11,955 nucleotides of DNA from a bacterium (GTDB taxonomy: Bacteria > UBA9089 > CG2-30-40-21), in contig JASEHA010000043.1 of assembly GCA_030018795.1 (NCBI GenBank), positions 1-11,955 on the forward strand. Direction: 5' to 3'. Shown piece after piece: positions 1-6,402 of this stretch (positions are counted from its first letter, which is position 1; each line of letters opens with the position of its first letter). The position numbers were made by a program, and so were the translations under genes. The notes below the pieces were generated by a model. That model saw only the letters and a list, made by a program, of their open reading frames with translations, searched no databases and was not told the origin of the DNA.

Positions 1-27
1 ACTGGTGTCTGGTGACTGGTGACTGGG
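1..27. repeat. CTGGTG(A/T) heptamer tandem repeat
   Basis: CTGGTGT, CTGGTGA, CTGGTGA and a partial CTGGG run from 2 to 27. The period is exactly 7 bp. The window edge may cut further copies. Related CTGGTG and CCAG units occur at 10702-10786. Confidence 0.8.
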
Positions 28-51
28 CAGAAGGCGATTCCTATGAGCCAG

Positions 52-70
52 AAAAACTTGAACATCGAGT
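52..70 (+). repeat. 19-bp dispersed repeat, copy 1
   Basis: AAAAACTTGAACATCGAGT is found again in inverted orientation at 11901-11919, a 19 of 19 match. It abuts the left arm of the hairpin at 70-128. Confidence 0.7.
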
Positions 71-128
71 TTAACAAATCATGTAGGTAAGTCAACTTAA
101 ATTTGACCTACCCACATGATTTGTTAAA
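70..128. repeat. 26-bp near-perfect hairpin (24/26)
   Basis: The arms 70-95 and 103-128 are complementary with two mismatches across a 7-nt loop. No T-run follows on the minus strand within the stem edge; TTTTT appears about 14 nt later. It may act as a second, backup terminator or an mRNA 3'-end stabiliser, or be a repeat element. Confidence 0.6.
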
Positions 129-130
129 GA

Positions 131-261
131 ACCAAAAAAAGGTGGTGGGTGAGATTAGCTTACAACACATCATCTGGTAATGGAAGACGTATAGTTGCCA
201 CTACATATTGTGCCTAATGATAGCTTGTAGGCTAATCTCACCCACCACCCAAAAAATTGGT
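131..261 (-). terminator. Probable Rho-independent terminator after the glycosyltransferase gene
   Basis: Arms 141-165 and 225-249 (GGTGGTGGGTGAGATTAGC... type) match in 24 of 25 positions. On the minus strand the stem is followed by seven T residues (A-run 134-140). Outer ACCAA (131-135) and TTGGT (257-261) also complement. The 59-nt loop is far longer than usual for a terminator, so it might instead be a mobile or structured element with terminator activity. Confidence 0.5.
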
Positions 262-324
262 ATATTCATCACCGGGCTCTACCCAAATCACCCCCTATCC
301 CTCCAGGTTCTTTTGATGTCTGCT

Positions 325-2265
325 TCAACTATTCTTTAGTCTTCCTAAATTTCCTATTCTGAACAGCACTACTCCCTTTTCTTGATAAATAGGGGTAAGA
401 TGTCCTGTCATGAATCTTTGATATATTCTCTGCTGTGATTTATTGTCCCAATGGAAATAATCAAACCTTTGTGACAACCAGTCTGCACCTGTTTGGTTAT
501 AGAGGATGTGTGTAATTCCCTGCTGTTTTAGTCTCTTGAGCACATCATGTTCATCCCTGCTTTTTCTGATTATTTCGACAATAACCGTTGTATCAAGGTG
601 AGAATTGACCAGAACCGCACGCTGGCAATAATAACTTCTTGCCTCCCCAATGAATAATATCTTGCTGTCAGGAGGCAGGTTGTTGTTAATATATGTGACC
701 GTTGAGTAATAATCAGCTATGGGTGACTGTTCCTTAAGAAGCTGCTGCCCGGCTGCTTTATGAATACATTTCCAGTAGGAATTTGCCCATATTGTTCGAC
801 AAAGATGATAGGCATTCCAGAGGCAGCACAGGATGATTATAATAATTACCAGCTGGTGTAAAGGAAAAGCAATTTTCTTAAGCCACAGTTTATTTTGTAA
901 TAAAGAATATCCAATGTATCCAGTTATTATAGATAATATTCCCATACATGGCAAAAGAAATCTGTCCACAGGGGATGTATACAGCCAGATAAAGAAAAAC
1001 AACAGACAATAGGCAGATAATAACTTAAATACTCTGTGTGTCTTTCGGACAAGAATGCTGCCGGGCAAGAGTAATAAAAATATTGGGCATACTGCTGCTC
1101 CCTTGCCTTTCAAGTCAAGGCTTAATTGGTAGATGCAAACAAAGGGTTTGAGGTACCAGACGACCTGCGGCCCATAGCCAGCAGTCATTTCATGGATATA
1201 CCGCATATGATTGAAATCATTCCAGTTTATACTGTTGAATAAAGGATACAGCATTGGATAGACAGGGTTGCCAGTATAAACAAGGGAGCGGATAAACCAG
1301 GGAAGATTGAGGATAAATGGAATAATCACCAGCAGGCTGAGATTAATAATCATGGGTCTAAATCCTTGGCAACTTCGAATCCCTTCCCAAACAACACCGA
1401 TAATCAGTATTACTGCACAGATCCCTCCAGTATATTTTACCCCTATGGCAAGCCCACACATCAAGGCAGACATAAACAACCATGACTTTTGTTCTTTTTG
1501 TTCTTTTATTGTCCAGTTGACAAAGGCGTAAACAGCCATTATCTCGTAAAATACCAGACCAAGGTCATTAAATGGCTGAACCATGATAAAACAGGCAAGT
1601 GGTATTGAGAAGAAGATTAAAAGGCTAAGCCATGCTGTTTCCTGCCCGAAATGCCTTTTTGACATGGAAAATATTGCAGCACCTGAAAGCAGACCAAACA
1701 TTAAGTGAATAAACTTTGCCAGGGTATCATTGCCAAGCAGCAACCCAATGGTAAACAACATCTCCATGTTCATGGAATAGTTGGAAAAGCAGATGTATGG
1801 GATATAATGAATGCAATGAGCTTGAATGTATCTGGCTGGCACAGCCAGATGGTAGACCATGGCATCATAGGTCATGGTAGGGACAAGCACGAGGATAAGT
1901 AAAGGGAATAATATCCCTGCAAGCAGTAGACTGATAAAAAGGGGGGGCAGGCTGATTCTTGATTCTTGAGATTTGTCTCGGACTATTACTGCTTTGAGCT
2001 TATCCCTCCAATATAAGCTAATTATTCCACCCAGTAGAGTCCAGAACACCCATGGATACAAACCACCAATCATCCCTATGAATAGGGTGATCAAGGAAAG
2101 GCATCCAAACCCAAGGGCAAGGCAAAACAAGGCATCCTCTATCCTTGATGCCATCTCAAGCCTTGTGAACCATTGGATAATAGTTTTCCCTATGGCATGA
2201 GAGGCAAGGCAGATGATTAGCAGCCATGTAATTTCAAACAGCCTGAGATCAGCGATAATATCCAT
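325..2265 (-). CDS. GT-C type membrane glycosyltransferase-like protein (ArnT/PMT-like)
   Basis: A 646-residue polytopic membrane protein, probably of the GT-C fold that takes a sugar from a polyprenyl-phosphate carrier and transfers it outside the inner membrane. Many hydrophobic segments run from about residue 10 to 490. The first large loop, about residues 130-170, holds Asp134 in a TYDAMVYHL motif, then YIPYICFSNY and Glu168. This is the place and style of the acidic catalytic loop of ArnT/PMT-like enzymes. The C-terminal 130 residues are soluble and end in a beta-rich section. The ATG at 2265 lacks a clear Shine-Dalgarno, so the exact start is uncertain. It lies 88 bp downstream of the DUF948-like gene, and a hairpin with a T-tract follows it, so it probably ends the recO transcript. 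Acceptor and sugar cannot be told from sequence. The membrane topology is clear; the enzymatic assignment is inference from the loop. Confidence 0.72.
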   Translation of the reverse strand: MDIIADLRLFEITWLLIICLASHAIGKTIIQWFTRLEMASRIEDALFCLALGFGCLSLITLFIGMIGGLYPWVFWTLLGGIISLYWRDKLKAVIVRDKSQESRISLPPLFISLLLAGILFPLLILVLVPTMTYDAMVYHLAVPARYIQAHCIHYIPYICFSNYSMNMEMLFTIGLLLGNDTLAKFIHLMFGLLSGAAIFSMSKRHFGQETAWLSLLIFFSIPLACFIMVQPFNDLGLVFYEIMAVYAFVNWTIKEQKEQKSWLFMSALMCGLAIGVKYTGGICAVILIIGVVWEGIRSCQGFRPMIINLSLLVIIPFILNLPWFIRSLVYTGNPVYPMLYPLFNSINWNDFNHMRYIHEMTAGYGPQVVWYLKPFVCIYQLSLDLKGKGAAVCPIFLLLLPGSILVRKTHRVFKLLSAYCLLFFFIWLYTSPVDRFLLPCMGILSIITGYIGYSLLQNKLWLKKIAFPLHQLVIIIIILCCLWNAYHLCRTIWANSYWKCIHKAAGQQLLKEQSPIADYYSTVTYINNNLPPDSKILFIGEARSYYCQRAVLVNSHLDTTVIVEIIRKSRDEHDVLKRLKQQGITHILYNQTGADWLSQRFDYFHWDNKSQQRIYQRFMTGHLTPIYQEKGVVLFRIGNLGRLKNS

Positions 2266-2353
2266 TTGCTTTATAGGCTAAAGGCTGAAGGTTTATTATC
2301 CTCATTTTCCTGCCTAACAACATTCAGCCTATCTACCTTCAGCCTAAAACTGC

Positions 2354-2761
2354 CTATTCCTCCCTTAACCTTTTAATTGCCTCTGTCACCTGTTTTAGTC
2401 TTGCATCAAATCTGGCATCAACAGCACTGGTTATTGTTTCTATCCATACAGGCTTGGTTCTGGCTAATTCTGTCAGCCTGATGAGTTCATCTAAGGCAGA
2501 CTTTATATCTTTGCCAAGCATTCTGACATCTCCAGTAATGGCAGTGATTGCAGGCAGGGTTTCCCTTTTCATCTCATTTGTTACATCCCCTACCTTTTCT
2601 ATAAAATCCAGGGCTTCGTGCAGTTTATCCGGGTATGTAGACATGTAATGCCTTACTTTTCTCAACTGAATCAATTCCCACCAGAAAAAAGTGATCATCA
2701 ACCCCCAGACCACTGAGACCACTAAGATAATAGAAAGCAAAACCACTAACAAGATATCCAT
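2354..2761 (-). CDS. Small single-pass membrane protein, DUF948-like
   Basis: A 135-residue protein with one N-terminal transmembrane helix (about residues 3-25, very rich in Ile, Leu and Val). A long alpha-helical, charged cytoplasmic part follows, probably coiled coil (about 35-133), with regularly spaced Leu/Ile and many Lys, Arg and Glu. This layout fits DUF948/YtxH-type proteins, whose function is unknown. I chose the ATG at 2761 because an AGGGGG-type Shine-Dalgarno lies 9-10 nt before it. An in-frame TTG at 2788 would add nine residues but has no good ribosome site. The gene follows recO by 50 bp and precedes the membrane glycosyltransferase by 88 bp, probably on one transcript. Membrane topology is well supported; the family call is moderate. 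Confidence 0.68.
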   Translation of the reverse strand: MDILLVVLLSIILVVSVVWGLMITFFWWELIQLRKVRHYMSTYPDKLHEALDFIEKVGDVTNEMKRETLPAITAITGDVRMLGKDIKSALDELIRLTELARTKPVWIETITSAVDARFDARLKQVTEAIKRLREE

Positions 2762-2811
2762 TATGTCAATACCCCCTTGTATTTGCAACGTTAGTTATCT
2801 AAAGCTAACAG

Positions 2812-3579
2812 CTAATTCCCCTCATTCATCAATTCCTCAATAAGCCCAATTGATTTCATGGGGAATGCCAGATACTGGCTGAGAAAATAAAGCGTAAATC
2901 CCTTCATTTCTTCCATTAATTGAGATGAAACAGGGTATGCCTGCAACCCCTCTACCCTTTCAGAGATTAGTCTTTTTGTTAATTCAATGACCTCATACGC
3001 GACAGATATTGCCCCATGTCTTTCCCTCGAACATGCAGGACATATCACCCCGCCATCCTCACGGCTAAACCATATCCTATTGTAATCTGCCTCCCCTGCC
3101 GCCTGATGGCAAATCACACAATTGGACAATGACGGTCTGAACCCAAGCATGCAAAGCAGCTTAAAACAGAAGGAATAAAGGATAATCCCTTTTGTTTCAT
3201 GTTCAAGCCATGTCAGATATTTCAGAATAAGCCTGAATATCCTTTCATCCTGATGTGTGCCATTTATCAAATGTTCTGTCAACTCCAGGATGAATGAGCC
3301 ATACAATATCCTTCCCAGGTTTTCCCGTATTCCTTGAAACGATTTTACAATCTCGGTTTGCGAGATTGTCTTCAGCTCATTCCTTTCATTTCCATAAAAC
3401 ATAACCTTGATACAGGTAAAAGGCAGAGTGCTTGAGCCAAACCTGGTGCTTAGCCTTTTAACACCCTTAGCCACCCCCCTTATCTTCCCAAATTCCATGG
3501 TATAGATAGAGATAATTCTATCATTTTCACCCAAATCCCATGTACGCAATACAATCGCATTTGCTTTATATAATGGCAT
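2812..3579 (-). CDS. recO: DNA repair protein RecO
   Basis: RecO, the mediator that works with RecR (and RecF) to displace SSB and load RecA on single-stranded DNA in gap repair; it also anneals complementary strands. The 255 residues match the usual family length (about 240-260). An N-terminal OB fold (about residues 1-80) begins with the typical YKANAIVLRTWDLGENDRI pattern and a KGVKRLSTRFG basic stretch. A helical C-terminal domain follows, with a four-cysteine zinc site (Cys154, Cys157, Cys180, Cys183, CxxC...CxxC). I take the ATG at 3579 as the start because AGAGGGG lies 6 nt upstream. The in-frame TTG at 3606 lies at or upstream of the predicted transcription start and is less likely. 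The gene has its own perfect-consensus promoter and leads a probable three-gene transcript. Confidence 0.93.
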   Translation of the reverse strand: MPLYKANAIVLRTWDLGENDRIISIYTMEFGKIRGVAKGVKRLSTRFGSSTLPFTCIKVMFYGNERNELKTISQTEIVKSFQGIRENLGRILYGSFILELTEHLINGTHQDERIFRLILKYLTWLEHETKGIILYSFCFKLLCMLGFRPSLSNCVICHQAAGEADYNRIWFSREDGGVICPACSRERHGAISVAYEVIELTKRLISERVEGLQAYPVSSQLMEEMKGFTLYFLSQYLAFPMKSIGLIEELMNEGN

Positions 3580-3613
3580 ATTTTTCCCCTCTATAAAAAT
3601 TGCCAAAAATATT

Positions 3614-3642
3614 ATTATATCTCAATTTTCACTCTATGTCAA
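3614..3642 (-). promoter_or_regulatory. Perfect-consensus sigma70 promoter for recO
   Basis: On the minus strand the -35 box TTGACA (3637-3642) and the -10 box TATAAT (3614-3619) are both perfect matches to the E. coli sigma70 consensus, with a 17-nt spacer. The predicted transcription start is near 3607, giving a leader of about 28 nt before the recO ATG at 3579. No operator-like palindrome is visible inside it. Confidence 0.8.
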
Positions 3643-3680
3643 CAAAAGATTTTGGCTCACTTAAATATTCTTGCCCTTGC

Positions 3681-3748
3681 GGAAGTAACACAAGCATCTT
3701 GCTTGTGCTGTTTGCGGCTTGTAATGCGGTAGGAATGCAGCATCTTGC
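3681..3748. repeat. Degenerate GCATCTTGC repeat with small hairpin
   Basis: Two direct copies of GCATCTTGC (3694-3702 and 3740-3748) lie between the metal-transporter stop and the recO promoter. The first sits in a 7-bp hairpin, CACAAGC (3689-3695) pairing with GCTTGTG (3701-3707) across a 5-nt loop. There is no T-tract after the stem, so it is not a standard intrinsic terminator. It looks like one of the eroded intergenic repeats of this genome. Confidence 0.5.
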
Positions 3749-3753
3749 CTCTC

Positions 3754-4656
3754 TTACACAACAACCCCTGGTTCTATATGGATAAGCACGTCAATTATCT
3801 TTGGGTTTGAAGAACAGATAGTATTCTTCACGATATGAGCGATATCATGGCTCTTTCGCACCGTCAATTCCTCATCGACCACAACATGAAGGTCAACAAA
3901 ATAGCTTAAACCCATTTTGCGGACAAAACACTTGTCAATCTCCAATACGCCTTCAACAGACAGAGCTGTTTTGCAGAGGTCTTCCTTGATATGTGGAGAT
4001 GGAGCAGTATCCATTACATCCTCAATTGCCGGGATGAACAGTTTATAGGCATTAAACGCAATAATGGCTGAGGCAAATAATGCTGCCCAATCGTCAGCTG
4101 GTTCCCACCCTTTTCCACCTATGAGAGCAATGGAAATCCCTACAAAAGCCGCTGCTGAGGTAATCGCATCGCTTCTGTGATGCCATGCATCAGTCTTGAC
4201 AGCCGTGCTTTCAATCTCCTCCCCTACACAGAATACGAAGCGGAACAGGATTTCTTTTATAACAACAACCACTACAAGGACAAGCAGGGTAAAAGGTTCA
4301 GGGGGAGGGTGATAAGGCGTAACAATTTCTTTTACACTTTGGATAGCAATGATTATAGCAGCAGAAAAAATCACCATAGAAACAACAACCGCAGCGATTG
4401 ATTCTGCCTTGCCATGTCCATAGGGATGGTTTTCATCCCTGGGCACGGAGGCAATCTTTAATCCAGCTAAAACAATCAAAGAGCTTATCACATCTGATGC
4501 TGACTCGATGGCATCTGCTATCAGTGCATAGGAATTGCCAAGAAAGCCCGCAACCCCTTTACACAAAGCCAGAAACATGTTGACAGCTATCCCTACAGCT
4601 GTTGAATGTATACCTCGCATTATTTGGTTTTGATTATGTTTTTCAGTAGGATTCAT
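3754..4656 (-). CDS. Cation diffusion facilitator (CDF) family metal efflux transporter
   Basis: A 300-residue CDF protein, a metal/proton antiporter that exports divalent cations (Zn, Fe, Mn, Co or Cd) from the cytoplasm and works as a dimer. Six transmembrane helices lie between about residues 15 and 215. TM2 carries ADAIESASD with Glu51/Asp55 in the ExxxD position. TM5 carries HHRSD with His159/Asp163 (HxxxD). Together these form the transport-site pattern. The HPYGHGKAE loop (77-85) after TM2 is the family hallmark. A C-terminal ferredoxin-like metal-binding domain (about 220-297) contains DLHVVVDE and a final HIEP. The ATG at 4656 has GAGGG about 4 nt upstream. The gene stands alone, with repeat-filled gaps on both sides. 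No strong promoter or metal-responsive operator was recognised upstream. The metal cannot be assigned; Glu in TM2 replaces the His or Asp of many Zn exporters. Confidence 0.9.
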   Translation of the reverse strand: MNPTEKHNQNQIMRGIHSTAVGIAVNMFLALCKGVAGFLGNSYALIADAIESASDVISSLIVLAGLKIASVPRDENHPYGHGKAESIAAVVVSMVIFSAAIIIAIQSVKEIVTPYHPPPEPFTLLVLVVVVVIKEILFRFVFCVGEEIESTAVKTDAWHHRSDAITSAAAFVGISIALIGGKGWEPADDWAALFASAIIAFNAYKLFIPAIEDVMDTAPSPHIKEDLCKTALSVEGVLEIDKCFVRKMGLSYFVDLHVVVDEELTVRKSHDIAHIVKNTICSSNPKIIDVLIHIEPGVVV

Positions 4657-4784
4657 GTTTCCCTCACTAAGATAGTAACTACTCAGGTATCGATTGTTCA
4701 GATTAATTATTCCTTTACAATATCATAATTTGCAATCAACAATTCTTTCCCCTTTTGTGCTGTTTGCTGTTTATAATTATTCAT

Positions 4785-5013
4785 CCTGAGCAATTAGGTC
4801 GTTTTGCCACAGATAATATGAAAATAGGCTACAGATTATCAAGATATATGATAATTTGGCAGCAGCAAGGAACGATTGTAGGGGGGTCAAAATCTTGAAC
4901 CCTACCATAATCCTGAAAAAATCTATGAGAATCTACGAAAATCTGCGTGCAAAATAAAGTAAAAATCTCAGCGTTTTTCGTATATTTGTAGTAAATCACC
5001 CTAATTGCTCAGG
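4785..5013. repeat. 229-bp module bounded by perfect 14-bp inverted repeats
   Basis: CCTGAGCAATTAGG at 4785-4798 is the exact reverse complement of 5000-5013. The inside has no coding capacity and contains a small hairpin (4878-4905) and degenerate AATCTGCG-like direct repeats. The size and terminal inverted repeats are like a miniature inverted-repeat element, but I see no convincing target-site duplication. The ends share a consensus (CTGWGCRRTTRG) with the next module at 5060-5282. Confidence 0.5.
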
Positions 5014-5059
5014 TCGAAATTATCCGCAATCATTCCGTTTTCTATTGATTTTGAGCGAT

Positions 5060-5282
5060 CTGTGCGGTTGGAATATGCTACATATTTTATCGCATTACCC
5101 GCAAAATTCACGAAAATTGTTTGAAAAAGCCACAGATTCTGATTTTAGACTAACCACAAAGGGCACAAAGAACACACAAAAGGCACAAAGATTCTTTTCT
5201 TAGTGAGCTTTGTGCATCCTTTGTGTGCTTTGTGGTAAAATCTGTACCATTTTTACCTATGTGGTAAATTTCAACCGCACAG
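5060..5282. repeat. 223-bp module bounded by 14-bp inverted repeats (13/14)
   Basis: CTGTGCGGTTGGAA at 5060-5073 pairs with TTTCAACCGCACAG at 5269-5282 with one mismatch. The module contains an inner inverted repeat at 5153-5236. Its high-coordinate edge is where the livH reading frame ends: the stop codon of that remnant lies inside the terminal repeat. Confidence 0.5.
5153..5236. repeat. Imperfect inverted repeat of CACAAAG units
   Basis: Four short units of the type (A)CCACAAAG/GGCACAAAG run from 5153 to 5190. They are answered by their complement (CTTTGTG-type units) at 5208-5236 across a 17-nt spacer. CACAAAG-type units are a known kind of eroded intergenic repeat in environmental bacterial genomes. 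It could fold as a long hairpin in RNA of either strand. No T-tract follows, so a terminator role is weak. Confidence 0.55.
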
Positions 5283-5477
5283 GTCGAAAAAAACAGGGAT
5301 AGGATGGATATGGAGGGAGATAGTTAGAGTATAAGCAAGGTATGCCCCGGCGGTATAAACAATACCATGGGCAAAGTGAAAAAAACTTACTGTCCTGTAA
5401 ATCACCGTAACACCTAATGCAACTAAGGCATAGATACTGCCAGCTATAAGACCATTAACAATAAGTTGTAAAAGTAT
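5271..5477 (-). pseudogene. livH: Truncated livH remnant (branched-chain amino-acid ABC permease, N-terminal part)
   Basis: Reading the minus strand from 5477 gives an open frame of 68 codons before a TGA at 5271-5273. Its sequence matches the start of LivH-family permeases: LLQLIVNGLIAGSIYALVAL, then GVTVIYRTVSFFHFAHG and a YTAGAYLAYT segment. The FAHG motif after the first hydrophobic segments is the clearest family mark. LivH proteins are normally about 290 residues, so over three quarters is missing. The codon where the family usually has its start Met is ATA (5475-5477), although an AGGAAGG ribosome site lies properly placed upstream inside the HEPN gene's last codons. The 3' part becomes unrelated near 5290, at the edge of a repeat module. 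I conclude it is a dead fragment. No livM, livF or livG is nearby. Confidence 0.75.
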
Positions 5478-5480
5478 AAT

Positions 5481-5888
5481 TTAATCCTTCCTCGTCTCCC
5501 TTCTCAACATTGCTTTTATGTCTTCAGCTATCCTTTTAGTAGCTTTTTGAGCATTCAATGCTTCTTCTCTTGTATAATGAGTGGGCCAATGAACTGGATA
5601 ACGGGTCTCAATATAAAATGGATTTAACAACTCACAATCTTCTCTAAGATTAGATAGAGAAGGTTCTTTTCCCTGGCATATCTTAAGCAGTTTCAAAAGA
5701 TCATGTATCTTTTCAAACCCTAATTCCTCTGCCACTATAAATGCTTTGAGATATTTTTCTGCTGCCTGCTGGAAGTGGAAACATATCTGACCAAAGAATT
5801 GATCCTTATCTTCTATGTATGAAGAAGCGAACGAAAAATCTTCGTCTGCCTTATCTAACCATTCTTTGACAATCCCAGAATCAACCAT
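5481..5888 (-). CDS. HEPN domain protein (putative toxin of a HEPN/MNT pair)
   Basis: A 135-residue HEPN-domain protein (PF05168-like), all-helical. Helix 2-3 carries CFHFQQAAEKYLKAFIV (about residues 36-52), then IHDLLKLL (61-68) and FYIETRYPVHWPTHY (91-105), a layout typical of the family. HEPN proteins paired with MNT partners act as ribonucleases or as targets of AMP transfer by the partner. Here Arg96 is followed by His at +4 and +8, so the usual RNase spacing Rx4-6H is not met; the toxin may be inactive or use another arrangement. The ATG at 5888 overlaps the MNT stop by 8 nt, typical of translational coupling. A longer start at 5933 would overlap by 53 nt and is unlikely. AAGGTG lies just upstream. 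The stop at 5481 is followed in the same frame by the livH remnant. Confidence 0.87.
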   Translation of the reverse strand: MVDSGIVKEWLDKADEDFSFASSYIEDKDQFFGQICFHFQQAAEKYLKAFIVAEELGFEKIHDLLKLLKICQGKEPSLSNLREDCELLNPFYIETRYPVHWPTHYTREEALNAQKATKRIAEDIKAMLRRETRKD

Positions 5889-6198
5889 AAAGCACCTTGC
5901 CTTTTCTCTCAATCTGCCTGACAAATGGGTCACCCATAATCAACCTATCTTTCCACTCCTGGGGTTTATACACCAGGAAATCAACTGCAATATCTCTTTT
6001 TATCAACCTGGATAATTCCCTCATCCTTTCTGCACCATAATATGGAACATCCTCTTTTATAAGGATTAGGTCAATATCGTTAACATCTCCTTCATCTTTA
6101 GCTCCTGAACCAAAGAGGACTATCTTTATTGGTTGATACTTTTCAACAATCTGCTTTGCAATCCCGTTAATCTTTTCTTCTATCTCCTTTCTTTCCAT
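5881..6198 (-). CDS. MNT-domain nucleotidyltransferase (putative antitoxin of a HEPN/MNT pair)
   Basis: A 105-residue minimal nucleotidyltransferase (DNA polymerase beta superfamily). The catalytic signature is visible: LFGSG (Gly30-Ser31), then Asp41 and Asp43 in NDIDLILI, and a third acidic residue, Asp73, in DIAVDFLV. In characterised MNT-HEPN modules the MNT protein adds AMP to a Tyr of the HEPN toxin and silences it. All three acidic positions are intact here, so activity is plausible. The ATG at 6198 has AGGAAGG upstream at suitable spacing. The gene comes first, as is common for antitoxins, and overlaps the HEPN gene by 8 nt. A perfect-consensus promoter lies about 170 nt upstream, separated by a structured repeat leader. 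Confidence 0.9.
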   Translation of the reverse strand: MERKEIEEKINGIAKQIVEKYQPIKIVLFGSGAKDEGDVNDIDLILIKEDVPYYGAERMRELSRLIKRDIAVDFLVYKPQEWKDRLIMGDPFVRQIERKGKVLYG

Positions 6199-6249
6199 TA
6201 GATTTCCTTCCTAAAAGTTTAATCATGGACATTATCCTAAATAGTCCTA

Positions 6250-6359
6250 TTGTGGGGTAGCTGCAGGGCTTGTTCCCGTCTTTCATCGCTTCGCTCGCAA
6301 TGACAGAAACCAACAAGTATTTGTTACCCTGCACGCTATGAAATTGAACCATGCCACAA
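6250..6359. repeat. 110-bp inverted-repeat element in the MNT leader
   Basis: Nested complementary blocks bound this piece: TTGTGG (6250-6255) with CCACAA (6354-6359), TAGCTGCAGGG (6258-6268) with CCCTGCACGCTA (6327-6338, one bulge), and CTTGTT (6269-6274) with AACAAG (6312-6317). The centre (about 6285-6305) holds ATCGCTTCGCTCGCAATGACA, the widespread 'GCGAGCGAAGCGAT' dispersed repeat of many bacterial genomes. It lies wholly within the predicted untranslated leader of the MNT-HEPN transcript. A 71-codon open frame across it reads VIASEAMK, a common artefact of this repeat. Confidence 0.6.
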
Positions 6360-6373
6360 AAATGATTATTTTT

Positions 6374-6402
6374 ATTATACATTATTGAATAAGTAATGTC
6401 AA
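6374..6402 (-). promoter_or_regulatory. Perfect-consensus sigma70 promoter for the MNT-HEPN module
   Basis: On the minus strand, TTGACA (6397-6402) and TATAAT (6374-6379) are exact consensus boxes with a 17-nt spacer. Predicted transcription starts near 6367, about 169 nt before the MNT ATG at 6198. No autoregulatory operator is obvious, but the leader carries a long imperfect hairpin. Confidence 0.78.

Larger units (their letters stand above)
4657..5270. other. Gene-free region filled with degenerate repeats
   Basis: No credible coding region, tRNA or riboswitch is visible on either strand. The stretch is AT-rich and contains two inverted-repeat-bounded modules, listed separately. It also holds a hairpin at 4878-4905 (GTAGGG with CCCTAC and an inner TCAA/TTGA) and eroded runs of AATCT(A/G)(C/T)GA-like units around 4919-4949. 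Only the 3' end just before the metal transporter (about 4657-4680) has an obvious role, the ribosome-binding site. Confidence 0.6.

Noticed and set aside
1..27. CRISPR repeats
   Set aside because: Units are 7 bp and contiguous without spacers, and no cas gene is present.
69..129. Integron attC site
   Set aside because: GTTTAAC and GTTAAAG-like ends and a 59-bp length were tempting, but the stem is almost perfect without the usual unpaired bases or central spacer, and no integrase or cassettes are present.
3580..3606. TTG start for RecO, nine residues longer
   Set aside because: It lies essentially at the predicted transcription start and lacks a ribosome site, while the ATG at 3579 has a good one.
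4657..4740. Promoter for the CDF transporter
   Set aside because: Only weak pairs such as TTGCAA with AATAAT at 18 nt were found; not distinct enough from AT-rich background to list.
5889..5933. Longer HEPN start adding 15 residues
   Set aside because: It would overlap the MNT gene by 53 nt, and the extra residues are MNT-coding DNA read in another frame; the ATG at 5888 gives normal coupling.
6167..6382. 71-codon minus-strand open frame overlapping the MNT start
   Set aside because: It runs through the GCGAGCGAAGCGA repeat (giving the artefact VIASEAMK), its first ATG overlaps the -10 box of the predicted promoter, and no ribosome site precedes the internal ATG at 6352.
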